From Synergistaceae bacterium (GTDB lineage Bacteria > Synergistota > Synergistia > Synergistales > Synergistaceae), in assembly GCA_012728235.1 (NCBI GenBank), contig JAAYFL010000086.1:1-52407 (forward strand): a DNA stretch of 52,407 nt, in the 5' to 3' direction. Within the stretch, counting starts at the first letter, position 1. Every line of letters begins with the position of its first letter. The notes under the pieces were generated by a model, which saw only the letters and a list, made by a program, of their open reading frames with translations, was not told the origin of the DNA and did no database searches. Both the position numbers and the translations under genes were made by a program. Positions 1 through 9,156 of this stretch are shown here, piece after piece.

Positions 1-965
1 TAAAACATATCGTTTGTTCGGCATTTGAATTACCATTTCAAGAGGGCGAACTATTTGGTAAAAAGGACATAACGAAAATACTTAATTATCTTGCAAAAAA
101 CAAAATCCTTAATAAAATGTCTGAAAACGGAATTACAAAGTATTATTCATTTAAAGACAGCTTCCCTGCAGGAAAGCTGTCTTTAAGGTCTACAACATCT
201 AAGGTTTATACAATATATGATATAAGTACTCCAAAAAAACTTCGGGCTATTGGCTCTATCAGCAAACATACGGCTCCTATTACTGTACATCCCGAAGCCG
301 TGTATTTTCATAAAGGGAAATCGTACTTGGTCGAAAAGCTTGACTCCAAAAATATGTTATGTAATGCTAGGCCTCTCTCTCTTAATTACTATACAGAAGC
401 GAAATACACAACACATATTAACATTAACAAAATACTAGAACAATCAAATCTTTTCGGGTTTGGTGAAGTCACGATTTCAACAAGACCGTACATGTATAAA
501 AAAATCGATTTGACAACCCACGAAACTGTCGGATGGGGGAAAATAGATCTTTCTGACGAAACACTTCAAACAACTGCAACATGGATTTCTATCCCTACAG
601 AAGCAGCAAACGATATGGAATTAAAAATAGGGATGGAAGGACTCAAAATGCTTCTCAAGAATATCATTCCTCTATTTTTGATGTGTGATAGGGAAGATAT
701 ATTGGTACTTAGCAGGCAAAATGACCCTAATCTGGAACGACCTGCAATATTTGTGGCGGACAACATCCCGGGAGGAGTAGGCATAGCCGATGGCATGTAT
801 GAAACAATACATAAACTTCTCAGCTTCTCTTTAGATTCTATCTCCTCTTGCACATGTTCAAAGGGGTGTCTGGGTTGTGTCGGGATAATACCTTCTGAAT
901 ATAATCCAAAGACTGCCGTTCAAAGACTTATTTTAAAAATTCTTAATAAAAACCATGTTTCATAA
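1..965 (+). CDS. C-terminal part of an MrfA/YprA-like DEAD/DEAH helicase (DUF1998), 5' truncated
   Basis: The frame is open from the left edge (first full codon at base 3), so the gene begins outside the window and only about 320 C-terminal residues are visible. The end matches the DUF1998 zinc-binding tail of MrfA/YprA-type superfamily 2 helicases. A cysteine cluster, CTCSKGCLGC, lies at bases 849-878, just after a conserved stretch of the form ADNIPGGVGIAD. In Bacillus the family acts in DNA repair and the cysteines bind metal. The helicase motor domains are not in the window, so ATPase motifs cannot be checked. The stop is 26 bases from the convergent prepilin peptidase gene. An upstream ATG at 117 exists but is internal. 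The family call is fairly firm; the exact role is not. Confidence 0.75.
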   Translation, partial: KHIVCSAFELPFQEGELFGKKDITKILNYLAKNKILNKMSENGITKYYSFKDSFPAGKLSLRSTTSKVYTIYDISTPKKLRAIGSISKHTAPITVHPEAVYFHKGKSYLVEKLDSKNMLCNARPLSLNYYTEAKYTTHININKILEQSNLFGFGEVTISTRPYMYKKIDLTTHETVGWGKIDLSDETLQTTATWISIPTEAANDMELKIGMEGLKMLLKNIIPLFLMCDREDILVLSRQNDPNLERPAIFVADNIPGGVGIADGMYETIHKLLSFSLDSISSCTCSKGCLGCVGIIPSEYNPKTAVQRLILKILNKNHVS

Positions 966-991
966 TGTAAAAGAGTGACTGTTTTGTTTAT

Positions 992-1762
992 CTAATACCA
1001 TGGCCAAGGCAATGAAAATCTAAAATACGAAGAGATACATCTGCCAAAGAAAATAGCAAGAAGAGCTCCGCTCATCAAGAAAGGCCCCATTGGGATAGCA
1101 TCCTTGCGAGACACTTTTTTCATTAATAACAAAGGAGTTATATATACTCCTCCCGATAAAAAGCCCAGATAAAGAGCTAGAAGCGTCATTTTCCACCCCA
1201 AGAAAGCCCCTATGCCAAGCATTAAGACCGAGTCTCCAAATCCCATACCACCACGACTGCATATTATTATTAGAAGGATTATTCCAAAACCAAGCGTCAT
1301 TCCCAACAATCCGTCTATAACGCCGGCACTGCCCCCCAAAAGTCTCAAAGACAGACCAATAATCACCATAGCGAAGCACCAAAAATCATATATGTATCCG
1401 CTTTCTATATCAGTAAGGGTATGGAATAACAAAAATGGAAGCATTGCTAGGGAAAAAATTAGTGATTGTGAAAAGCCCAAATAACAGACGAGCAACGCCG
1501 CGATAAATCCCATAAGAAGCTCCGATATAATATGTCGCAAGCTAATTGGAGCATTGCAACTCCTACACTTCCCTCTTAATATTAGATAAGACAGTACCGG
1601 AAGCAAGTCATAAAAAGACAAAATTCTTCCACATTTATCACATGTAGAACGTTCAGTCCCCCACCATTTTCTTTCTGCAACTGTACGTAAGGCCACAACA
1701 TTGATGAATGAGCCCAATGAAGCACCTAATAAAAATGCAAAGAAAGCATAAAGAAACATCAT
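992..1762 (-). CDS. pilD: Prepilin peptidase / N-methyltransferase, A24 family
   Basis: This 256-residue polytopic membrane protein cleaves the leader of type IV prepilins or pseudopilins and usually methylates the new N terminus. The zinc-binding cysteine pairs are present at C41/C44 (CDKC) and C66/C69 (CRSC). The two catalytic aspartates of the family are recognisable at D118 (TDIESGYIYD) and D177 (GMGFGDS). About seven or eight hydrophobic segments follow the N-terminal loop. Length is typical for a bifunctional PilD. It lies 90 bases downstream of lpxL on the same strand and may be cotranscribed. No pilin or assembly ATPase is nearby, so the substrates are encoded elsewhere. Confidence 0.9.
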   Translation of the reverse strand: MMFLYAFFAFLLGASLGSFINVVALRTVAERKWWGTERSTCDKCGRILSFYDLLPVLSYLILRGKCRSCNAPISLRHIISELLMGFIAALLVCYLGFSQSLIFSLAMLPFLLFHTLTDIESGYIYDFWCFAMVIIGLSLRLLGGSAGVIDGLLGMTLGFGIILLIIICSRGGMGFGDSVLMLGIGAFLGWKMTLLALYLGFLSGGVYITPLLLMKKVSRKDAIPMGPFLMSGALLAIFFGRCISSYFRFSLPWPWY

Positions 1763-1852
1763 GTCTAAAACTCCTTAAAGTTTGCTGGTTAAGTAAGTGC
1801 TATGAAAATCAATATAAATACTTATAGTTAAATTTTATGTGAAAGGTAAAGG

Positions 1853-2713
1853 TCAATCTCCAGTTATCTCTCTAAAACGCCTGTGCTGCCAGAGCCACTG
1901 CCCCGGAGCTAAAAGTATCTGTTTCTCTATAGCTTTATTGACTAGAGTCGTTATTTCCTTTATGGTGCTATCTCGATTTGTACCTTTTTCCCAAATTATT
2001 GGAGAATCAAAAAATATTCTAATTTTGAACGGCTCTACTCGGTAAAAAGTAAAAGGCAAAAGAGTCGCACCTGTCAAATAAGCGAAAACTGCCGGGCCTA
2101 CAACACTCCCTGTTTCGTAACCAAAAAAAGGAACCTTTATCCCTTCTTCTCCTGCGTGTTGATCGGCCACAATTCCCAATATTCCGTTTTTTTTAAGATA
2201 TGAAAGCGCTCTTGTCATGGGTTCTTTTTTATCTATCAACTTCACGTTGCCGATGCTTCTGAGTTCTGCTATGAGTTCCTTTTGAAAAGAACTGTCAGAT
2301 TCTCTAACTATTGAGGCTGCCTCGCCCTGTTTCCCCATCCAAATATTCGCAAATTCCCAGTTCGCCATGTGAGTGGCAACACATATTGCACCTTTTCCTT
2401 TGGCAAATGCTTCATTTAAATACTCAAGACCACCAACATATTCTATCCAATCTTCAAACTTTGAAGGGTCCCGATGCAAAGCCAACAACTCTATTCCAGT
2501 CCAGACCATACTTTCATATGATTCAGAAAGAATTTTCTCCTCTTCTTCTTTTGATATATTCGGAAAAACAAGCCTAATATTCTCCCTTGCCACTTTTTTT
2601 CGAGGGCCTATCAGTTTAATCAAGAAAATCAAGAGCGCAGCAATAAAGTTCGCTCGCCAACCCGGTTTTATTAAATGTGCTATCTTAAGAGACAGCTTTA
2701 CTTTCCAATTCAA
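1853..2713 (-). CDS. lpxL: Lipid A biosynthesis lauroyl-type acyltransferase (LpxL/HtrB family)
   Basis: The 286-residue protein belongs to the Kdo2-lipid A late acyltransferases, which add a secondary acyl chain to lipid A at the inner membrane. The catalytic H(X4)E motif appears as HMANWE with H115 and E120. An N-terminal hydrophobic segment (about residues 22-36) fits a membrane anchor. The conserved region around GIVADQHAGEEG follows. Its presence implies an LPS-type outer membrane, consistent with the arn operon further right. Secondary-chain position (LpxL versus LpxM) cannot be decided from sequence alone. Confidence 0.88.
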   Translation of the reverse strand: MNWKVKLSLKIAHLIKPGWRANFIAALLIFLIKLIGPRKKVARENIRLVFPNISKEEEEKILSESYESMVWTGIELLALHRDPSKFEDWIEYVGGLEYLNEAFAKGKGAICVATHMANWEFANIWMGKQGEAASIVRESDSSFQKELIAELRSIGNVKLIDKKEPMTRALSYLKKNGILGIVADQHAGEEGIKVPFFGYETGSVVGPAVFAYLTGATLLPFTFYRVEPFKIRIFFDSPIIWEKGTNRDSTIKEITTLVNKAIEKQILLAPGQWLWQHRRFREITGD

Positions 2714-2885
2714 AAATTATAACCCTCACTTAAATACACAAAATTTTAAACATATAAAGTATATTGAGATAATAGCATATAAACAATAATCTTCGTCAAC
2801 GCACAATTATCTAAAGTATTGTAAAATAAATTAACAACTGACAATATTTTTAAAATTAATGCACAGCATGGAAAGGAGAATTTAA

Positions 2886-3266
2886 ATGAAAGAGATTGTA
2901 AACACAGATAAGGCTCCAGCAGCTATAGGTCCATATTCACAAGCCACAAAAATAGGAGGATTCCTTTTTCTTTCAGGACAGATTCCCCTTGATCCAAACA
3001 CAATGGAAGTCGTTCCCGGATGTATAGCTTGCCAAGTTGAACAAGTTATGAAGAACACAAAAAACATACTTGAGTCACAAGGGTTGGATTTCTCTGATGT
3101 GGTCAAGACTACAGTTTTTATTAAAGATATGAACGATTTCAGCAGAGTAAACGATGTATACGCAAAGTATTTTAACCAAAATCCTCCTGCTCGCTCCTGT
3201 ATTGAAGTAGCTCGCCTTCCAAAAGATGTTTTGGTAGAAATGGAATGTATTGCAGCATTAAGATGA
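2886..3266 (+). CDS. ridA: RidA-family reactive intermediate (enamine/imine) deaminase
   Basis: This small 126-residue trimer-forming protein hydrolyses 2-aminoacrylate and related imines released by PLP enzymes. The family signature near the C terminus is clear: an arginine in NPPARSCIEVARLP (R103) and the following EMECIAA segment with its conserved glutamate. The start is supported by AAGGAG at about 2873-2878. It is monocistronic: a strong hairpin follows directly, and the next gene is convergent. Clear family membership; the physiological substrate is inferred from the family. Confidence 0.93.
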   Translation: MKEIVNTDKAPAAIGPYSQATKIGGFLFLSGQIPLDPNTMEVVPGCIACQVEQVMKNTKNILESQGLDFSDVVKTTVFIKDMNDFSRVNDVYAKYFNQNPPARSCIEVARLPKDVLVEMECIAALR

Positions 3267-3282
3267 CATCCCTAATCAATAG

Positions 3283-3317
3283 GAGAGCTCCAAGGGCTAC
3301 CATCCCTTGGAGCTCTC
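3283..3317 (+). terminator. Terminator hairpin between convergent ridA and the CoA ligase gene
   Basis: A perfect 14-bp inverted repeat (arms 3283-3296 and 3304-3317) with a 7-base loop follows the ridA stop. The sequence after it on the plus strand is T-rich (TCATTTATATTGT), which fits termination of ridA. The reverse side is less T-rich, so termination of the opposite gene here is uncertain. Confidence 0.75.
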
Positions 3318-3355
3318 TCATTTATATTGTCTAAACTAAATATAAGCTAGATATC

Positions 3356-4990
3356 TTAAGACTCTGTTTGCTGAGCAACTAAGTTCTCGGCACAATACAT
3401 CTTTCTGAGCTTTGGCTTTTCAATTTTCCCTGTCGGATTTCTGGGGACATCAGCGAATATTATTTTACGAGGTCTCTTATATCTCGGCAAATTCAAGCAA
3501 TATTCATTAATATCATCTTCCGTGCACTTCATATTTGGTTTAAGCTCAATAATTGCCGCAGAAATTTCTCCCAGTCTCTTATCAGGCAGCCCTATTACCG
3601 CGACGTCCTTGATTGCCTCATTTCCTCTTAAGAAGTCCTCTATCTGTACTGGGTAAATATTTTCACCGCCGCTTATTATTACATCTTTCTTCCGGTCAAC
3701 CAAAAAAATAAATCCATCTTCATCCTGCATTGCCATATCCCCTGTAAACAGCCATCCGGATTTTAAGGCTTTCTTTGTGGCTTCTTCATCTTTGTAATAA
3801 CACTCCATCAGCCCCGGCCCTTTTACGATCAGTTCTCCCACAGAGCCCTGTTCTACTGATTCTCCTTTTTCGTCTACGATCTTAACCTTCCAGCCAAAGC
3901 CAGGAACTCCGATGGCTCCAACCTTGTGGATGTTGTCAACTCCAAGATGAACACACCCCGGTCCTATAGACTCACTCAACCCGTAGTTAGTATCATATTC
4001 ATGATGTGGAAAAATCTTTTTCCAACGAGCTATCAAACTTGATGGGACCGGTTGGGCACCAATATGCATTAAACGCCACTGCGACAGGGTAAGTTCTTTT
4101 AGATCAACTTCTCCATCATCAATTGCATCAAGTATGTCTTGAGCCCAGGGAACAAGAAGCCATACTATCGTGCATTTCTCCTGCGAGATCGTTTCTAAAA
4201 TGCTTATGGGGCTTACCCCTTTAAGCAAAACAGCACTGCCTCCGGAAATAAGACTACCAAACCAGTGCATTTTCGCTCCGGTATGATAAAGAGGAGGAAT
4301 GCAGAGAAATACGTCTTTTTTTGTCTGTCCATGGTGAGCCTGCTCAACTTTGGCAGAATGTATAAGGCTCTTGTGTCTATGTAGAATCGCCTTCGGAAAT
4401 CCTGTAGTCCCAGAAGAAAAATATATCGCCGCCTCATCATCTTCACAGAGGGGAACTCTCGGGCTATGGCTTGAAAGATTAGCCGCTAAATGAAGATAAT
4501 TTTCGGCAAATCTTGGACAGCTGTCTCCTATATAAAAGACCAGTTTTACATGAGGCACATTCCCGCTTAAATCTTCCATACGTCCGATAAACTCCGGGCC
4601 GAAAAATATTGCAGAAACGTCTGCAAGCTCAACGCAATAACATATTTCTTCAGCTGTATATCTAAAATTAAGAGGCACTGCTATGGCACCTGTTTTCAAT
4701 ATCCCAAAATAAACCGGCAACCAATCAAGGCTATTCATCATCAAAATGGCAACCTTGTCTCCCCTTTTTATTCCTCTGCTTAATAGCAAATTCGCACAAC
4801 GGTTAGCTTTTTCATCAAATGCACCCCAAGTTATTTCTCGACGATAGCTCTGAGTGGGGGAGGGTTCAATAAGCTCGTACTCTTTCCACGTAACACGGCG
4901 AATCTCTTTTATTTCAGGATTTATTTCAACTAGAGCTGTATCATTACAATATTCATGTGCATTCTTTTCAAGTAGTTCAGTAATTAACAT
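3356..4990 (-). CDS. AMP-forming acyl/aryl-acid CoA ligase (ANL superfamily)
   Basis: The 544-residue enzyme adenylates a carboxylic acid and transfers it to CoA. The P-loop YFSSGTTGFPK is near residues 190-200, the hinge region is GWLFTGDM followed by DRKKDVIISGGENIYP, and the C-terminal adenylation lysine sits in NPTGKIEK. The start is placed at the ATG at 4990, eight bases after GGGGG; a TTG two codons upstream is too close to that site. The gene is the only one behind a T-box leader whose specifier reads as tyrosine, which is unusual and suggests an aromatic acid such as 4-hydroxyphenylacetate as substrate. That substrate is inference. Sequence alone also permits a medium- or long-chain fatty acid. 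Confidence 0.85.
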   Translation of the reverse strand: MLITELLEKNAHEYCNDTALVEINPEIKEIRRVTWKEYELIEPSPTQSYRREITWGAFDEKANRCANLLLSRGIKRGDKVAILMMNSLDWLPVYFGILKTGAIAVPLNFRYTAEEICYCVELADVSAIFFGPEFIGRMEDLSGNVPHVKLVFYIGDSCPRFAENYLHLAANLSSHSPRVPLCEDDEAAIYFSSGTTGFPKAILHRHKSLIHSAKVEQAHHGQTKKDVFLCIPPLYHTGAKMHWFGSLISGGSAVLLKGVSPISILETISQEKCTIVWLLVPWAQDILDAIDDGEVDLKELTLSQWRLMHIGAQPVPSSLIARWKKIFPHHEYDTNYGLSESIGPGCVHLGVDNIHKVGAIGVPGFGWKVKIVDEKGESVEQGSVGELIVKGPGLMECYYKDEEATKKALKSGWLFTGDMAMQDEDGFIFLVDRKKDVIISGGENIYPVQIEDFLRGNEAIKDVAVIGLPDKRLGEISAAIIELKPNMKCTEDDINEYCLNLPRYKRPRKIIFADVPRNPTGKIEKPKLRKMYCAENLVAQQTES

Positions 4991-5040
4991 ACTCAATTCC
5001 CCCTTGCTCTCACAAATAATTCGTATTCAGGAGTCAAATA

Positions 5041-5335
5041 CAAAAATACCCCGCCCCCTGTGACAGAGGACGGGGTATAGCAACCCGCGGTACCACCTCA
5101 ATTTGACGGTGCCTCACGACAACGTCCTTACTGAGTACATTGTCTTAATAGACTTAGACTCATTTGCTATTACGGGCAAACCCGGCACAATTTAATCAGC
5201 CAAGACCTTTCACTGTGCTGCTCAAGGGATGTATTCAGATAACCAAGTTTATTGTCTCGCACCAGCCGACAACTCTCTGAAAAACTTTTAGAGATCGTAC
5301 TTCTTCCCCATCATTGCATTTATTCTGTATATCTC
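5041..5335 (-). promoter_or_regulatory. T-box riboswitch, specifier UAC (tyrosine), upstream of the CoA ligase
   Basis: Read on the minus strand, the T-box core GGTGGTACCGCGG occupies about 5097-5085. A GC-rich hairpin (5078-5046) followed by five Ts (5046-5042) forms the intrinsic terminator. Stem I shows the loop E partners AGTA (5301-5298) and GAA (5236-5234). The triplet immediately after GAA is TAC (5233-5231), so the specifier reads as tyrosine. Stem I is supported by pairing of AAGTTT with AAACTT, and the distal GGCTGGTGCGAG segment is typical. In this class, uncharged tRNA pairs with specifier and T-box and lets transcription through. The coding region starts about 50 bases after the terminator. 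Confidence 0.9.
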
Positions 5336-5340
5336 AGGAC

Positions 5341-5368
5341 ATTTTACCTATCACACCATTTATGTCAA
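5341..5368 (-). promoter_or_regulatory. Sigma-70-type promoter of the T-box leader
   Basis: On the minus strand TTGACA (5368-5363) and TAAAAT (5346-5341) are separated by 16 bases. Transcription would begin near 5334, just before stem I of the T-box. Between here and the tRNA promoter, bases 5369-5635 are AT-rich with no gene or structure that I can support. Confidence 0.7.
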
Positions 5369-5635
5369 GCAATAAAGTTATTTACGAACAATTATTTTAG
5401 TAAACATTGAGTTCAGTCCCAAAATTTATATATGATTCCATTCTTATAAATCCGAAAAACTATCTTCAAATGAAGAAAAATAAGAAATTCGCAGTAATTA
5501 TTATAATCAGTATAAATCAAGTCCATTAAACTCTATTTTGTGTTTTTTTCTCTTTCATTGTAAAATGATAAAAAGAGAAAAGGTGACACTATCGCTTATA
5601 TTCACAAAAATCTTTATTTAAAATAAAAATTTGTA

Positions 5636-5663
5636 TTGTCAAAATATAAATCAATGCTATAAT
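5636..5663 (+). promoter_or_regulatory. Promoter of tRNA-Asn
   Basis: TTGTCA at 5636-5641 and a perfect TATAAT at 5658-5663 are separated by 16 bases, placing the start about 20 bases before the mature tRNA 5' end. Confidence 0.7.
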
Positions 5664-5690
5664 GTTCACCGTTGATATTCCAACAGTTAT

Positions 5691-5766
5691 TCCTCGATGG
5701 CGCAATCGGCAGCGCGGGTGGCTGTTAACCACTAGGTTCGAGGTTCGAGTCCTCGTCGAGGAGCCA
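5691..5766 (+). tRNA. tRNA-Asn (anticodon GTT)
   Basis: A complete cloverleaf can be drawn. The acceptor arms TCCTCGA (5691-5697) and TCGAGGA (5756-5762) pair perfectly, followed by discriminator G and an encoded CCA. The anticodon loop is CTGTTAA with anticodon GTT, closed by GGTGG and CCACT. The T loop is GTTCGAGTC-like, and the D arm is GCGCAATCGGCAGCGC. It is a single tRNA gene with its own promoter and terminator. Confidence 0.96.
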
Positions 5767-5774
5767 AAAAGATA

Positions 5775-5807
5775 AGCCCTCTGTGCAAATGTACAGAGGG
5801 CTTTTTT
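5775..5807 (+). terminator. Intrinsic terminator of tRNA-Asn
   Basis: Arms 5775-5784 and 5793-5802 form a 10-bp GC-rich stem, followed by a run of six Ts. It lies 9 bases after the CCA end. Confidence 0.9.
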
Positions 5808-5935
5808 ATCCTGTAAAATTAGTAATATATCTAGCTTATGATTACATTAATATATGTACTGTATGCTATATTTTTTATTAATAACAGAGTAAATCGTTAT
5901 TCACATCAATGCAATCCTATTACAACAAACTTTTA

Positions 5936-5963
5936 TTGACTCTACATAATTTAATAATATAAA
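5936..5963 (+). promoter_or_regulatory. Putative promoter of the RND efflux operon
   Basis: TTGACT (5936-5941) and TATAAA (5958-5963) with a 16-base spacer lie 85 bases before the pump gene. No repressor gene or clear operator is adjacent. The surrounding 5808-6047 is otherwise featureless AT-rich DNA. Confidence 0.5.
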
Positions 5964-6047
5964 TAAATTCTAAAAATATATAATTAGCAGTTATAATATC
6001 CTAAATTATGTGACGCCATATAACTAAGCAGAGGAAGATCGTAGTTA

Positions 6048-9000
6048 ATGAAAATTACAAGCATCTCTTTACGCAGGCCTGTTACAGTCCTAATTTGCAC
6101 TATGGCTCTTATTATATTTGGAACTTACTCTTACTTTGGTATGGGTGTTGAACGCATGCCAAACATTGAATATCCCATTGTTGTGGTTCGAACAACTCTA
6201 GAAGGGGCAAGTCCAGCCATTATGGACAACGATGTTACCGATGTCCTCGAATCTCGTATAAATACAATAGAAGGGATAAAAAATATAAGCTCAAGCAGCT
6301 ACGAAGGACGTTCCGTTATAGTTGTAGAGTTCGACCTCGACAGAGATATCGATAACGCGGCCGCTGATGTTCGTGGAAAAGTGAGTCTGGCAACAAACCA
6401 ACTTCCCGATGAGTGTGAAGACCCTCGAGTAGACAAGTACGACCCTTCGGATAGACCTATTATGAATATAGCCGTCAAAAATGACGGACAAACATCATCA
6501 AAAGTACTCTCTCATTTCGTTGATAAAATTGTTCAAGAACGCTTACAAACAGTCAAGGGGGTAGGAAGCATACAGCTTGCTGGATTTAAAACAAGACAAA
6601 TTAGAGTCTGGTTAAATACAGATAGCCTCGAGTCATATAATCTAACCGCAAAACATGTAGGAGAAGCGATTCAAAACAAGCATGTCGAACTGCCTGCCGG
6701 ACGTGTCGAAACAGGAACAAAGGAATATGGCATTAGATTACAAGGAGAGTATCTTTCTGTCCCAGAGCTTGAATATCTACCCGTTGCTGTAAGAAATGGT
6801 GCTGTAATACGCCTTCGTGATGTGGCGAGAGTAGAAGACGCCTTTGAAGATAGTAGAAGTATTGCTCAATTTGAGGGGAACCCATCAATCATAGTTCAGA
6901 TAAGAAAGCAAAAAGGAGCCAACGAAGTTCTTCTATCTCGTTTGGTAAATGCACGTATAGAAGAACTAAATAAAATAGCGCCTCCTGGAATCAGCCTCGT
7001 TGTCGCACAAGATAATGCCACTTTTATTATGGATTCAATGAATGGAGTATTTTGGGATATTATATTCTCAATTATATTGACCTCCATTATAATGTTTGTT
7101 TTCTTAAGAACCATTAGAGCTACTATAATAGCTGTCATAACAATCCCGGTGTGTTTGTTAGGCAGCTTGTCAGTACTATACTTCATGGGAGTTACAATAA
7201 ACAACATGTCTATGATGGGACTTTCTCTGGCAGTAGGGATGGTTGTGGACGCAACTACCGTGTGTATGGAAAATATTACACGACATCGTGATATGGACAA
7301 AACTGCTTTCCGTGCTTCAGAGGATGGAACGAATGAAGTTGCTTTCTCTGTAATAGCCGGTGCTGCAACAACACTTGCTGTTTTTATCCCTGTTGCATTT
7401 ATGGGAGGCATGATGGGTAGATTTTTTAACTCATTTGGGATAACAGTTGCAACCACAATAAGTATCTCCCTTATCGTCTCTCTTACTCTAACTCCTTTTT
7501 TGTGTTCGAGATTACTAGGAAGAAAAAAAACAACCCTATTACAAAAAAAATTAGAACTTCCTCTATTGTGGCTTGAAGCAGAATATTCAAAATCTTTAAA
7601 ATACGCCATATCGCACAAAAAAACGGTTCTTATTTCCGGATTGATCCTTTTCGTGGTAGGCATCGCTTTCGCTTCGCTATTGGGAACAGAATTTTTCCCA
7701 AGTGAGGACCAAGGGCGAATTCGTGCCATAGTTGAACTCCCTGCAGACACATCTTTAGAAGTTACTTCCGCCACAACCAAAGAAATGATTGACCTATTGC
7801 AAAAAAACAAAAATGTCCTTTTCACCTATGGGATTGTAGGAAGCGGAGCCGGACAGGAGATATATCGCTCAACAATTAACATTCAACTTATAAATCGAGC
7901 TCACCGTCCTAAGTCTTCCTTGCTTATGAGGCAGTTCCGAAATGAACTCAGCGCTTTCAAAGATGCCGATGTAAAGATGGGTTCATGGGGCGCTTCTGAC
8001 ATAACCTTGGTAATACAAGGACCAACCAGTGAAGCCCTTGCAGATATAGGAGAACTGATAAAAAAGGATCTTGAAGAAAACGCACGTGGTCTTGTTGATA
8101 TCACAACGGACCTCCAAATGAATAAACCAAGAATAAATCTTGAACTTAACAGAGCTCTTGTAGATGACCTGAACATAAATATCCGCGAACTATCCGATGA
8201 GCTTTTGGCTTGGTTCGGAGGTAAAAACTATGGGTCTTTTAGCGAGGGAGGGAATCGCTACGATATAAGAATCAGAGCGGATGAGTCTTCTCGCAACAAC
8301 CCATCAAAAGTTTTAAACACTCTCGTAACTACAAAAGATGGAAGCATAATCCGAGCGGAAGGATTTTTCACTCCAACCATAGGAATGGCGCCCAATGTTA
8401 TAAAGAGATACAACAGGCAACGTTCACTAAAAATTGAAGCTAATGTTGAAAATATTCCTCCAGGTGAAGGGATAAGGATAATGGAGGAGACTTTTAAAAA
8501 ATACGCTCCAAACGACGGCACATACAGTATGACTCCTGCTGGCGATTCTGAAAAAATGAAAGAAAGTTTTGGATATATGATGATTGCGCTGTCATTTGCA
8601 ATACTGCTTGTTTATATGGTTATGGCCATCCAATTTGAATCCTTTTTACACCCTCTTACCGTAATGTTTTCTCTGCCACTAATGACAGCAGGCTCTTTTG
8701 GCCTTCTCGCATTAACCGGTTTGAGGCTAAATGTTATGAGTTTAATGGGGATAATTCTTCTTGTCGGAGTTGTTGTAAACAACGCAATTATACTTGTCGA
8801 CTTCATAAACCAACTTAGAGAACAGGGGGAGGACAAAGTACAGGCTGTGTTGAAAGCAGGCCCACTGCGTCTTAGAGCTATTCTTATGACTACGATATCA
8901 ACCATGGTAGGTTCTCTGCCTGTTGCTCTTGCACTCAGTCCCGGAGGAGAAACGCGACAGCCAATGTCCATAGCAGTCATAGGAGGATTGTTTACGTCTA

Positions 9001-9137
9001 CACTGCTTACTCTTTTAGTAATTCCTGTCATTTATCTAATATTTGACGATTTCGCAAGCAGTACAAAAGCCGGAATAAACAAATATAGAGCATACTTAAG
9101 GCTTAAAGAACAGCAAAAAGAGATTAAAAGAACATAA
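6048..9137 (+). CDS. RND-superfamily efflux pump, inner-membrane transporter (AcrB/MexB-like)
   Basis: At 1029 residues this has the usual RND length, with one N-terminal TM helix, a large periplasmic loop, a six-helix bundle, a second periplasmic loop and a final bundle. It would export drugs, bile acids or fatty acids using the proton gradient. The TM4 motif reads GMVVDATTVCMEN, so only one of the two AcrB-type aspartates is present, and the TM10 lysine position reads NN in VVVNNAIILVDF. Both changes also occur in other RND branches, so loss of function is not implied. TolC and adaptor genes follow directly, giving the order pump-OMP-adaptor and a complete tripartite system. The substrate is not predictable. 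Confidence 0.92.
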   Translation: MKITSISLRRPVTVLICTMALIIFGTYSYFGMGVERMPNIEYPIVVVRTTLEGASPAIMDNDVTDVLESRINTIEGIKNISSSSYEGRSVIVVEFDLDRDIDNAAADVRGKVSLATNQLPDECEDPRVDKYDPSDRPIMNIAVKNDGQTSSKVLSHFVDKIVQERLQTVKGVGSIQLAGFKTRQIRVWLNTDSLESYNLTAKHVGEAIQNKHVELPAGRVETGTKEYGIRLQGEYLSVPELEYLPVAVRNGAVIRLRDVARVEDAFEDSRSIAQFEGNPSIIVQIRKQKGANEVLLSRLVNARIEELNKIAPPGISLVVAQDNATFIMDSMNGVFWDIIFSIILTSIIMFVFLRTIRATIIAVITIPVCLLGSLSVLYFMGVTINNMSMMGLSLAVGMVVDATTVCMENITRHRDMDKTAFRASEDGTNEVAFSVIAGAATTLAVFIPVAFMGGMMGRFFNSFGITVATTISISLIVSLTLTPFLCSRLLGRKKTTLLQKKLELPLLWLEAEYSKSLKYAISHKKTVLISGLILFVVGIAFASLLGTEFFPSEDQGRIRAIVELPADTSLEVTSATTKEMIDLLQKNKNVLFTYGIVGSGAGQEIYRSTINIQLINRAHRPKSSLLMRQFRNELSAFKDADVKMGSWGASDITLVIQGPTSEALADIGELIKKDLEENARGLVDITTDLQMNKPRINLELNRALVDDLNINIRELSDELLAWFGGKNYGSFSEGGNRYDIRIRADESSRNNPSKVLNTLVTTKDGSIIRAEGFFTPTIGMAPNVIKRYNRQRSLKIEANVENIPPGEGIRIMEETFKKYAPNDGTYSMTPAGDSEKMKESFGYMMIALSFAILLVYMVMAIQFESFLHPLTVMFSLPLMTAGSFGLLALTGLRLNVMSLMGIILLVGVVVNNAIILVDFINQLREQGEDKVQAVLKAGPLRLRAILMTTISTMVGSLPVALALSPGGETRQPMSIAVIGGLFTSTLLTLLVIPVIYLIFDDFASSTKAGINKYRAYLRLKEQQKEIKRT

Positions 9138-9156
9138 AGCGCTCGGAGGAGAAATC

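Noticed and set aside
5234-5242. Reading the T-box specifier as ATC (Ile) or TCT (Ser)
   Set aside because: The GAA that pairs with AGTA in the loop E motif precedes the specifier, so the next triplet, TAC, is the specifier; ATC is used in the helix with GAT.
6896-7825. Long minus-strand open frame inside the RND pump gene
   Set aside because: It is a shadow of the pump coding sequence with no ribosome binding site and no sensible protein composition.
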